Source: Oligosphaeraceae bacterium
GTDB taxonomy: Bacteria; Verrucomicrobiota; Lentisphaeria; Oligosphaerales; Oligosphaeraceae
Direction: 5' to 3'
Length of the DNA stretch: 5,909 bases
Assembly: GCA_012515455.1 (NCBI GenBank)
Contig: JAAYYJ010000380.1
Span: forward strand, 1 to 5,909
In this document: positions 1-5,909 of the stretch, in pieces
Layout of the letters: every line of letters begins with the position of its first letter
Numbering within the stretch: the first letter of the stretch is position 1
Position numbers and translations under genes: made by a program
The notes under the pieces: model-generated
Seen by the model: the letters and a program-made list of their open reading frames with translations, nothing else
Database searches by the model: none
What the model was told of the DNA's origin: nothing

Positions 1-458
1 CTGCACGGCCTGTTGCCGGAAGTCCGGGCTGCTTTGGACAGAGTCGCGCTGGAATATCTGCAGGCGACAGGAGAGCGTATCCGGGTTACCAGTGCCCGCC
101 GCAGTCTGCGCCATTGTGCAGAACTGATGCTGCTTTTGACCAGCAGCAGCTGGAAGGCATGTACTGCCGCAACGGATACCCTGATTACATCCGCGAGTTG
201 GTGGCCGCCAGAAGGGACAAGGGAGCTGCGCTCTCAACCGAGGAGGTGTATCAGATTTTATGCCGGCGGCAGTCTGGCTATATCTCCTGGCATCTGATTG
301 GCGGTGCAGTTGACCTCGACCGCCGGGTAACTAATCCTGAATTGCTGCAAAAACTGCTCCGGGAGAATAATTTTGCGGTTTTTGATGAGCAGGAGTTCTC
401 GGTACCTTGTTTTCATGCGACTTACCGCGGTCTGCCCAAAACCATAATCAGGGAGTAG
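1..458 (+). pseudogene. M15-type zinc D,D-peptidase, 3' part, with an apparent frameshift
   Basis: This resembles the M15 family of zinc peptidases (VanY/D-Ala-D-Ala carboxypeptidase type), which trim peptidoglycan stem peptides. The 5' end lies outside the window. The signature is split over two frames. The first frame (1 to about 135) carries IRVTSARRS at 79-105, like the VTSxxRS motif of the family. The second frame (about 120-458) carries SWHLIGGAVD at 285-314, matching SxHxxGxAxD with the zinc ligands His at 291 and Asp at 312. It also carries CFHATYR at 408-428, whose His at 414 is the likely third zinc ligand. One extra T in the T-run at 134-137 would join the frames into one protein of at least 152 residues. 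The break could be a real mutation or a sequencing error. All the expected metal ligands are present, so the gene may be intact in the living organism. The stop is TAG at 456-458, just ahead of the helicase gene. Confidence 0.72.
452..455 (+). promoter_or_regulatory. Ribosome binding site of the helicase, overlapping the end of the upstream gene
   Basis: GGAG lies 6 bases before the ATG at 462 and sits inside the last sense codons of the peptidase gene, whose TAG stop follows at 456-458. This supports the ATG at 462 as the helicase start. It also suggests that translation of the two genes is coupled. Confidence 0.6.
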
Positions 459-461
459 GGC

Positions 462-2537
462 ATGTCGCCGGAGTTGTCCGTTATATTATCTGATCTCACT
501 GAGGCGCAGCTTGCTGCAGTTACCCACAAAGACGGCCCTATGCTGGTTATTGCCGGCGCCGGCTCCGGCAAAACCCGGGTGGTGACCAGGCGTCTGGCTT
601 GGCTGGTCGCGCAGGGCGTCTGGCCGGCTCAGATTGTGGCCATGACTTTCACCAACAAGGCCGCCAGAGAGATGCGGGAGCGGGTCAGCAGCCTCTGCGG
701 CCGGGCGTTGCCCAACGTCGGCACCTTTCACAGTTTGTGCGCCCGCTTCCTGCGGCAGAATATTGAGCGCGGGGCCTTCGGGCGCAACCGCAATTTTGTC
801 ATCTACGACGACAACGAGCAGCAGGCGATTATCAAGCAGTGCCTGTCGCAATTGCCGCGGCAGAACTCCGGGTTGCTGCATGGCAAAGAGATTTCTGCTA
901 TTGTCAGCAAGAGCAAAAATGACTTTTGCAGTCTAGGCGATGCCATTGCGACCCTGGGCTGTGCCGTGCCGGAGCTGGCTCTGCGGGTGTGCCGGCTGTA
1001 CGAAGAGTCCATGCAGAGCTGCAATGCGGTTGATTTTGATGACCTGTTGTATTTTGTGGTCAAGCTGCTGCAGGAGAATCCGGCTGTGCGGGAAATCTAT
1101 CTGCATCGCTGGCGTTATCTGCTGATTGATGAATACCAGGATACCAACCACCTGCAGTATCTGCTGATGCGCCTGCTGACTTCAGAGCAGGAGAATGTGC
1201 ATGTGACCGGCGATCCGGACCAGTGCATTTACTCCTGGCGGGGAGCAGATTACCGCAATATCATGGATTTTACCCGGGATTTCCCGGCGGCGAAGATTGT
1301 GAAGCTGGAACAGAACTATCGCTCTACCCAGAATATCCTCCAGGTCGCCAACAGTCTGATTGAGAACAACCGGCATCGTTTTGCCAAAAGCCTGTTCACC
1401 CATAACGAAGAGGGGAACCGGGTCGAGGTGATTCAGGTGCCCGCTGACCGCGACGAGGCAACCTGGATTTGCCGGACCATGCAGGCGCTGCTGCAGCAGG
1501 GCAGGGCTGGCTGCTGGCGCGAAATGGCGGTGCTCTACCGCACCAACAGTCAGTCCCGGACCCTGGAAGAAGCACTGATGCAGTCCAGCATCCCGTATCA
1601 GATCATCGGCGGGGTGCGCTTTTATGACCGGCGGGAAATCAAGGATTTCCTGGCGGTGCTGCGTCTGAAGGTCAATCCTAGCGATGCTGTGGCCCTGAAA
1701 CGATTGCTCGCTTGTCTCGATTACGGCATCGGCGCGGTGACCTTGGCGAAAATCAGCCGGGCGGCCGAAGCGCAGTCGCAGAGCATCTTTGCCTTCCTCT
1801 GCAGCGATGCTTTCCGGCAGCAGTTCTGCAGTGGTTCCGGCAGCAAGGCTCGCCGGCTGGAGCAATTCTCGCAGTGGTGTGTTACTTTGCGTGATCTGCA
1901 GGAGGACAATTTGCCGCTGCTGGCAGCAAGGATTCTGGAGCACTCCGGGCTGGCTCAGGCACTGATCCGAGAGTACGACCGCAGCAACGCAGAGAGTCGG
2001 GTCAACAACCTGGACAGCTTGCTCAGCCGGGTGCATGAGTTTGCCGCCCAAGACCCCGCCGCGGGACTGCAGGAGTTCCTGTCCGAAGTCGCTCTGGTGG
2101 CGGATGTTGATGCACATGATCCGGGTGAAGACAGTGTGGTGCTGATGACCCTGCACAGTGCCAAGGGCCTGGAATTTCCGTTCGTCTTTATTGCCGGTGC
2201 AGAGGAGGGGCTGCTGCCGCATCAGAATGCCGACGACCTGGAGGAAGAACGGCGCTTGTTCTATGTCGGCATCACCCGTGCCCGCAAGAACCTCTATATC
2301 CTGTGGTCCTCCAGCCGCTTCTTTTTCGGCAAAAGCGACAACTTCCGCATCCCCAGCAGTTTTCTGCAGGAGCTCCCCCCTGGCACGGTCAGCTTCCGCC
2401 AGGAACGCAACCGCGGCCCCGGGCGCTATCCCCTGGCCCGCGGGAACAGAGCGCGTTTTGCCCGCCGGGACAACGACCCTGCGGACGGTGAACAGGCGCC
2501 CTTCACTGACGATGTGATCAGCATTATCCAGGACTGA
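462..2537 (+). CDS. UvrD/Rep/PcrA-type superfamily 1A DNA helicase
   Basis: An ATP-driven 3'-5' DNA helicase of the UvrD/Rep/PcrA family, which acts in the cytoplasm in DNA repair and in clearing replication obstacles. At 691 residues it has a normal length for the family. The motifs appear in order: Q-motif Gln16, Walker A AGAGSGKT (31-38), Ia TFTNKAAREM (62-71), Ib GTFHSLC (87-93), II DEYQDTN with Asp223-Glu224, III GDPDQCIYSWRGAD (250-263), IV QNYRST with Arg287, V TLHSAKGLEF (563-572) and VI YVGITRARKNL (601-611) with Arg606. All ATPase residues are present. Motif III has Cys255 where Ser is usual. The C-terminal tail after about residue 640 is short, basic and Pro/Gly/Arg-rich; I do not see the Tudor-like domain that ends PcrA and UvrD. 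It could therefore be called pcrA, uvrD or rep, and I leave the symbol blank. The start is ATG 462, with GGAG 6 bases upstream. Confidence 0.96.
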   Translation: MSPELSVILSDLTEAQLAAVTHKDGPMLVIAGAGSGKTRVVTRRLAWLVAQGVWPAQIVAMTFTNKAAREMRERVSSLCGRALPNVGTFHSLCARFLRQNIERGAFGRNRNFVIYDDNEQQAIIKQCLSQLPRQNSGLLHGKEISAIVSKSKNDFCSLGDAIATLGCAVPELALRVCRLYEESMQSCNAVDFDDLLYFVVKLLQENPAVREIYLHRWRYLLIDEYQDTNHLQYLLMRLLTSEQENVHVTGDPDQCIYSWRGADYRNIMDFTRDFPAAKIVKLEQNYRSTQNILQVANSLIENNRHRFAKSLFTHNEEGNRVEVIQVPADRDEATWICRTMQALLQQGRAGCWREMAVLYRTNSQSRTLEEALMQSSIPYQIIGGVRFYDRREIKDFLAVLRLKVNPSDAVALKRLLACLDYGIGAVTLAKISRAAEAQSQSIFAFLCSDAFRQQFCSGSGSKARRLEQFSQWCVTLRDLQEDNLPLLAARILEHSGLAQALIREYDRSNAESRVNNLDSLLSRVHEFAAQDPAAGLQEFLSEVALVADVDAHDPGEDSVVLMTLHSAKGLEFPFVFIAGAEEGLLPHQNADDLEEERRLFYVGITRARKNLYILWSSSRFFFGKSDNFRIPSSFLQELPPGTVSFRQERNRGPGRYPLARGNRARFARRDNDPADGEQAPFTDDVISIIQD

Positions 2538-2556
2538 ACACTAATGTTTTCCAGGC

Positions 2557-2599
2557 GCATTTGCGGCCAGAGCTGCAGTTGCTGCTGGCCTGGGAATGC
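2557..2599 (+). terminator. Imperfect hairpin after the helicase gene, possible terminator or attenuator
   Basis: An outer GCATT (2557-2561) can pair with AATGC (2595-2599). An inner GGCCAG (2565-2570) can pair with CTGGCC (2585-2590), and AGC (2571-2573) with GCT (2581-2583). There is a small internal loop (TGC against TGGG) and one bulged G. It begins 19 bases after the helicase stop. No T-run follows directly; the nearest is TTTTT at 2612-2616, so it does not look like a standard intrinsic terminator. It may act in RNA 3'-end stability or with Rho. No energy calculation was done. Confidence 0.4.
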
Positions 2600-2630
2600 A
2601 CCGGAAAAGTCTTTTTCCCATACCGCCGGG

Positions 2631-2658
2631 TTGCGCCGGAATTTTAGCAGTTTATATT
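2631..2658 (+). promoter_or_regulatory. Candidate weak sigma-70-like promoter for the three-gene unit
   Basis: TTGCGC at 2631-2636 (3 of 6 matches to TTGACA) is followed after 16 bases by TATATT at 2653-2658 (5 of 6 matches to TATAAT). The patch 2640-2665 is distinctly AT-rich compared with its surroundings, and it is the only sizeable non-coding gap in the window. Transcription would start near 2665, leaving a leader of roughly 25 bases before the ATG at 2691. The match is modest, and promoter consensus in this organism is unknown. Confidence 0.35.
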
Positions 2659-2677
2659 TACTGATAAACCACAATAC

Positions 2678-2683
2678 GGGAGA
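2678..2683 (+). promoter_or_regulatory. Ribosome binding site that fixes the start of the exported protein
   Basis: GGGAGA lies 7 bases before ATG 2691. The frame is open further upstream to an ATG at 2544, but that longer version would put 49 unlike, Cys/Ser/Arg-rich residues ahead of a clean signal peptide. It would also translate through the hairpin and promoter region. The binding site and the signal peptide together choose 2691. Confidence 0.7.
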
Positions 2684-2690
2684 ACTGTTG

Positions 2691-3398
2691 ATGAAAATAC
2701 GCTTGTTTATCTTTGCTTTGGCGGGGCTTGCCGCCGCCTGTCTGGCACAAATACAGGACGGTCGATGGGTGGAAACTTTCCAGTGGCAGGGGTACGGCAT
2801 CATGCAGACGGAGAAATTCCCGGTCTTCGGCCAGAAATGGCGGGTGCGCTACCGGACCTTGAAGAACGGCCCGTTGCAGGTCGTCCTCAATGATTTTCAC
2901 AACGGCAGCAGCAAGACGGTGGTAAAACGCGCCGGCGGGCGGGTCTTCGGATATCAGTCATATGCGCATACTGAGGGCGTGAAATATCTGTCCATTGCCG
3001 GCGGTTTGAATGGCTGGGAAGTCAAGGTGGAGCAGTACCTGGACAATATCGAAGAGTGGCAGTATGTGAAATATCTGAAGCACGGGATTATTTTAGAGAA
3101 GAAGGCCGTCTGGGCCGGCGACTCCCCCCGCGAATTCAGCGTGGAGATGGATTCCGAGTGGAAGCTGGAGTTCGAGCAGCTCAGCCCCGGTACTCTGAAA
3201 GTCGAGGTCCTGGACAGCGAGCAGTTTTTCATTTTTTCCACTCAGACCGACAAAGTCGGCGCCACCAGCGCCGGCTGGGCCTACCTCCCGGGAAAATACA
3301 CCATCCGGGTCAGTGGCTCTGACGCCCTGGCCTGGACCATCTTCGCGTACCGTCAGATTGACGTTCAGCCGGCGGGGAAGGCCGGTGAGGATAAATGA
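2691..3398 (+). CDS. Exported protein of unknown function with two copies of a beta-rich domain
   Basis: I do not recognise this family. The 235-residue protein opens with a signal peptide: a basic start (MKIR), a hydrophobic core over residues 5-17, and a likely signal peptidase I site after CLA at residues 17-19. A lipoprotein is less likely, because the residue three before the Cys is Ala rather than Leu. The mature part is rich in alternating hydrophobic and charged residues, as in beta-sandwich folds, with no evident catalytic motif. It contains an internal duplication: residues 43-116 resemble 149-220, with Trp50/Trp157, Gly60/Gly167, Leu62/Leu169, Val64/Val171, Tyr99/Tyr203 and Trp109/Trp215 in register. 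Similar Trp/Gly-rich beta domains occur in carbohydrate-binding and pre-peptidase C-terminal modules, so a binding role in the periplasm or outside the cell is possible, but this is inference. Its stop codon overlaps the start of the next gene (ATGA), so the two are probably co-translated. Confidence 0.85.
   Translation: MKIRLFIFALAGLAAACLAQIQDGRWVETFQWQGYGIMQTEKFPVFGQKWRVRYRTLKNGPLQVVLNDFHNGSSKTVVKRAGGRVFGYQSYAHTEGVKYLSIAGGLNGWEVKVEQYLDNIEEWQYVKYLKHGIILEKKAVWAGDSPREFSVEMDSEWKLEFEQLSPGTLKVEVLDSEQFFIFSTQTDKVGATSAGWAYLPGKYTIRVSGSDALAWTIFAYRQIDVQPAGKAGEDK
2817..3038 (+). repeat. Coding repeat, copy 1 of the duplicated beta-rich domain
   Basis: Encodes residues 43-116 of the exported protein. 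It pairs with copy 2 at 3135-3350. Key residues are Trp50, Gly60, Leu62, Val64, Tyr99 and Trp109. The two copies are clearly diverged, so this is an old protein-level duplication and not a DNA repeat. Confidence 0.55.
3135..3350 (+). repeat. Coding repeat, copy 2 of the duplicated beta-rich domain
   Basis: Encodes residues 149-220 of the exported protein. Key residues are Trp157, Gly167, Leu169, Val171, Tyr203 and Trp215. The Trp-to-Trp spacing is 58 residues here against 59 in copy 1, and the offset between copies is about 107 residues. Confidence 0.55.
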
Positions 3399-4117
3399 GC
3401 CGGCCGATTATTGCCATTACGGCATTCTGCAATCCTGCACCCTGCAGCAATCTTCTCCTGGGCAGCGGCAGCGCCTATACCGACGCTGTGCTGGGAGCCG
3501 GTGGATACCCGGTGATTCTGGCCCCGGCGTACGACCTGAGTCTGCTTGATGACCTGCGGGATAGATTCGCCGGCGTCATCCTGACCGGCGGTCCTGATGT
3601 CCCTGGGCATTACTATGGCCAGGACAACCACCCGGACATGAACACCCTGCATGAACAGCGTGCCCGCTGGGACTTGGCCTTGGCGGCAAAGCTGCTGCAA
3701 TGGCCGGAAATGCCGGTTCTGGGCGTGTGTCTGGGCTGCCAGGAATTGAATGTGGCCGGCGGGGGGACGTTGCATCAGCATTTGCCCGATGCTTATCCGC
3801 AGGGACTGAAGCACTCCTTTGCACCCGGTGATGCGGAGAATTTTCACCGGGCCAGGATTGCTGAGGATTCACTGCTGGCAGAGCTGTTCGCTCCCGGTGA
3901 ACAGCTGATTAACTCTTCCCATCACCAGGCCGTCAAGGAAATAGCTCCCGGCTTCCGGGCTGTGGCGTGGAGTGCCGATGGTGTGGTTGAAGCCATTGAG
4001 CCGCTGGATTTATCCAGCCGCAAGTTTTGCCTGGGGGTGCAATGGCATCCCGAGCGCATCCAACATCTGCCCCTGCAGAGGAAAATCCTGCAGCGTTTTA
4101 TTCAGTCCTGCCGCTGA
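3395..4117 (+). CDS. Class I glutamine amidotransferase-like hydrolase, PuuD type (peptidase C26)
   Basis: A cytoplasmic hydrolase of the peptidase C26 family. The best-known member, PuuD, cleaves gamma-glutamyl-GABA in putrescine breakdown; other members cleave other gamma-glutamyl amides. At 240 residues it is close to the family's usual 240-255. Visible motifs are LTGGPDVPGHYYG near residues 63-75, the nucleophile elbow GVCLGCQE with Cys112, NSSHHQAV near 173-180, and WHPE with His218 and Glu220. Cys112, His218 and Glu220 form the expected triad. There is no synthetase domain, so it should act as a free-standing hydrolase. The ATG at 3395 overlaps the previous stop by 4 bases, with GGTGAGG at 3384-3390 as its ribosome binding site. 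No other putrescine-pathway gene is in the window, so the name puuD is not justified. The substrate is open. Confidence 0.93.
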   Translation: MSRPIIAITAFCNPAPCSNLLLGSGSAYTDAVLGAGGYPVILAPAYDLSLLDDLRDRFAGVILTGGPDVPGHYYGQDNHPDMNTLHEQRARWDLALAAKLLQWPEMPVLGVCLGCQELNVAGGGTLHQHLPDAYPQGLKHSFAPGDAENFHRARIAEDSLLAELFAPGEQLINSSHHQAVKEIAPGFRAVAWSADGVVEAIEPLDLSSRKFCLGVQWHPERIQHLPLQRKILQRFIQSCR

Positions 4118-4128
4118 TTGAGAACAGT

Positions 4129-5028
4129 ATGGCTAAATTCATCAATGTCGCCTCAATTCATGCCATGGTCAGTGAACGCCAGGATGAGCCCCCGGGAGAG
4201 GCGCTGCGGCAGTTCCGGGAGGCGGCCGCTCTTCTGGACGGCACTGGCGTGGACCTGGTGGTTACCTGTGAGGTGATGATTATGCAGCAGACTCCGGAGA
4301 CTGCAGAGTCCATCGCCGAACCCGGACCGATGCTGAGCGCCTACCGCGATTTTGCCCGCCGCAATGCCTGCACCATTGCCGGGGTCTCGCTGACCCGCGA
4401 GGGCGCGAAAGTCTACCAGTCCATCGTATTTTACGGGCCTGCGGGACAGTACCTGGGCTGCTACCACAAGATGTTCCCCACTATAGCGGCCCTGAAAAAA
4501 GGCATCTCCCCGGGACGTTCCGCAGTGGTAGTCGATACTCCCGCCGGACGCCTGGGCGGCATCCTGTGCTTCGATTTGAATTTTGATGAACTGCGCGACG
4601 AATATACCCGCTTGGCGCCGGATATCCTCTGCTTCGCCAGTTATTACCATGGCGGGCATGTGCAGGCGAACTGGGCCTTCCGCACGCAGGCATTTTTTGT
4701 CGGAGCCATTAAGGATGCGACCAGCGATATCCTTGATCCACTGGGGAGAATCATCAGTTCCACCACCTACTACCACCGTATTGCCTGGGCCAGAATCAAC
4801 CTCGACCGGTTTGTGATGCACGGCGATGGCAACGCCCAGAAATATCCCGAAATCCGCCGCAAGTACAAGGATAAAATCCTACTGGACACCCAGGCGCCGA
4901 CCGGGCTGGGGGTGTTGTATAGCTTGTGTGACGAAGTCAGTGCGGCAGAGGTGGCCCGGGAATTCGAGCTGCGGCCAGCACAGGATTTTTTTGCGGCCGC
5001 GCGGGCGGCGCGGCAGGCGAAACTGTAA
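4129..5028 (+). CDS. Carbon-nitrogen hydrolase (nitrilase superfamily amidase)
   Basis: A cytoplasmic enzyme of the nitrilase superfamily, which hydrolyses amides, carbamoyl compounds or nitriles through a Glu-Lys-Cys triad. The 299-residue length is typical. The triad is visible as Glu48 (in TCEVM), Lys114 (in YHKMFP) and Cys147 (in GILCFDLNFDEL); the last motif resembles the CxDxxFPE pattern of the family. A C-terminal stretch after about residue 235 holds HGDGNAQKYPEI and a helical end. The ATG at 4129 was chosen because the fold begins directly at KFINVASI. An earlier in-frame ATG at 4027 would overlap the previous gene by 91 bases and add an unlike, Pro/Ala-rich leader. A weak GAGA at 4120-4123 is the only ribosome binding site, so coupling to the gene 11 bases upstream is likely. 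The substrate cannot be deduced from the sequence; a true nitrilase is less likely than an amidase. Confidence 0.93.
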   Translation: MAKFINVASIHAMVSERQDEPPGEALRQFREAAALLDGTGVDLVVTCEVMIMQQTPETAESIAEPGPMLSAYRDFARRNACTIAGVSLTREGAKVYQSIVFYGPAGQYLGCYHKMFPTIAALKKGISPGRSAVVVDTPAGRLGGILCFDLNFDELRDEYTRLAPDILCFASYYHGGHVQANWAFRTQAFFVGAIKDATSDILDPLGRIISSTTYYHRIAWARINLDRFVMHGDGNAQKYPEIRRKYKDKILLDTQAPTGLGVLYSLCDEVSAAEVAREFELRPAQDFFAAARAARQAKL

Positions 5029-5043
5029 TCCCCTCTACTCGCA

Positions 5044-5909
5044 TCAGTTCTTTAAGCCGGCTCTGGCGAACTGGGCATAATGTCCCTGCATGCCGTTGGC
5101 GTACTCGTTCAGTGAGCGCATGGCCAGGATGTTCCCGGGCTGGCAGGCATTCAAGGCTCGAGCCAGGTAGAGCTCTTTGAGCTGGGCATTGCGCACGCTG
5201 TTGTCGTTGACTTCCGGACGGTTTGAGGCGATGGCATCGCGATAGTTCTTCACCGCATGATGGGCCATCCCCGGCGCGGCAAGCAGGTTCTCCAGCGGTT
5301 CAATGGCCGAGCGGGAGGGGTATTTCATAAATATCAGGGCCATGATCCGGAAATGGGAAAAAGCACTGTCCGGGCGTAATTCCTGCAGTTTCTCCAGGAA
5401 AATGGTCTCGGCATTGCCGAGGCTGGCCAGGGCCGTGAGCTGGCAGTCCAAGGGGCTGACGGAGTAACCGAACTGCCCCATGCCGCGATAATTCCAGCCC
5501 TCGTCCCAATGGCTGTTGGAGACGCTGCGGGCCATGCTTTCCCTGCCTGTGCTATCGCCTAAGAAAGCCAGTATCTGGGCCAGCTGGGAGGATTCTGCAG
5601 CCGCAAATTCCGCCCGCAGGGCCGGCACCGCGCTGGCCGGGTCCAGGAAGATATTGGCCAGGCGGGCATGCGGATCGTCCGGATCGGCACCGGGTATGCA
5701 GTCATTTTCGCACAGAACGCTGTCTGGCAGAATACCGGCTTTAATCAGTTGCGACTGCAATTTGCGCACGGGGATATTCCGCACAGTGCATTTTTCCTGT
5801 ACTGCCAATGCGGCGGCCAGTCCAGCGGCATAGCCCTGATTATGGACATCGGCCTGCATTCTGATCAGTGGCAGGCAGTCGCGGTGGGCGCTGACCGCCA
5901 GACCGGTGA
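5044..5909 (-). CDS. FAD-dependent oxidoreductase, C-terminal part with HEAT-like helical domain (5' end outside window)
   Basis: The gene runs in from the right edge; 287 residues are visible and the N-terminal FAD-binding half is missing. The first visible residues, TGLAVSAHRD followed by IRMQADVHNQGYAAG, match the closing part of the FAD-binding fold in the FAD-dependent oxidoreductase family (PF12831 type), where a GxAAGxAAA helix contacts the cofactor. The usual LQxxL...G segment follows at about residues 50-58. From about residue 80 to the end the protein is helical and HEAT-like, with helices such as LAQILAFLGDSTG, and a conserved-looking WNYRGMGQFGYS segment and FSHFR further on. This layout is known for such oxidoreductases in Planctomycetes and Lentisphaerota, where substrates are mostly unassigned. 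The visible frame is open to the window edge, so the ATG at 5859 is internal and not the start. Stop TGA at 5044-5046; it converges on the nitrilase gene. Confidence 0.85.
   Translation of the reverse strand, partial: TGLAVSAHRDCLPLIRMQADVHNQGYAAGLAAALAVQEKCTVRNIPVRKLQSQLIKAGILPDSVLCENDCIPGADPDDPHARLANIFLDPASAVPALRAEFAAAESSQLAQILAFLGDSTGRESMARSVSNSHWDEGWNYRGMGQFGYSVSPLDCQLTALASLGNAETIFLEKLQELRPDSAFSHFRIMALIFMKYPSRSAIEPLENLLAAPGMAHHAVKNYRDAIASNRPEVNDNSVRNAQLKELYLARALNACQPGNILAMRSLNEYANGMQGHYAQFARAGLKN

Noticed and set aside
130..140. Programmed -1 frameshift site in the M15 gene
   Set aside because: The run of four T is not in an X XXY YYZ arrangement in the zero frame, and no clear stimulatory hairpin or upstream Shine-Dalgarno-like element was seen.
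1182..2222. Long open frame of 346 codons on the minus strand inside the helicase gene
   Set aside because: It lies fully antisense to a helicase with all motifs intact, and its product is an unlike His/Gln/Leu-rich sequence with no recognisable domain. It reflects codon bias in GC-rich coding DNA.
2544..2690. N-terminal extension of the exported protein from ATG 2544
   Set aside because: It would bury a typical signal peptide 49 residues inside the protein and has no good ribosome binding site. The GGGAGA before 2691 explains the start better.
4027..4128. Upstream ATG for the nitrilase-family gene
   Set aside because: It would overlap the preceding C26 gene by 91 bases over its catalytic WHPE region, and the added residues do not resemble the family.
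4153..4821. Open frame of 222 codons on the minus strand inside the nitrilase-family gene
   Set aside because: It is antisense to a gene with a complete catalytic triad, has no recognisable motif and no independent signals. It is a shadow frame.
5021..5049. AACTG/CAGTT inverted repeat between the convergent genes, possible terminator
   Set aside because: It has only 5 base pairs with a loop of about 19 bases and no T-run on either strand. It is too weak to call.

Overview
This window is from a bacterial chromosome with tightly packed genes, a moderately high GC content by eye, and mostly ATG starts behind purine-rich ribosome binding sites. Several things hint at a Gram-negative bacterium, possibly of the Planctomycetes-Verrucomicrobia-Lentisphaerota group. 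They are an FAD-dependent oxidoreductase tail fused to a HEAT-like helical domain, a nitrilase-family amidase of a type common in that group, and a helicase whose motif III reads GDPDQ. This assignment is an inference at low confidence. No mobile element, tRNA, rRNA or CRISPR array was seen.

Region 1 (1-2537, + strand) holds the 3' part of an M15-type zinc D,D-peptidase gene, followed 3 bases later by a complete UvrD/Rep/PcrA-type DNA helicase gene. The peptidase is split between two frames by an apparent one-base loss near 121-140. The helicase ribosome binding site overlaps the end of the peptidase gene, so the two look co-transcribed and possibly translationally coupled.

Region 2 (2538-2690) is the only real gap between genes. 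It holds a long imperfect hairpin, then an AT-rich patch that looks like a weak promoter, then a good ribosome binding site.

Region 3 (2691-5028, + strand) is a compact three-gene unit. It encodes a small exported protein made of two diverged copies of one beta-rich domain, a class I glutamine amidotransferase-like hydrolase of the PuuD type (peptidase C26), and a carbon-nitrogen hydrolase (nitrilase superfamily). The first two genes overlap by 4 bases (ATGA), and the second and third are 11 bases apart. The two enzymes both use a cysteine nucleophile to cleave C-N bonds, so the unit may process an amide or gamma-glutamyl compound; no substrate can be read from the sequence.

Region 4 (5044-5909, - strand) is the 3' part of an FAD-dependent oxidoreductase gene that runs in from the right edge and converges on the nitrilase gene with only 15 bases between the stop codons.

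Most of the window is ordinary. The most interesting points are the internally duplicated exported protein with its two hydrolase partners, and the frame break in the M15 peptidase.
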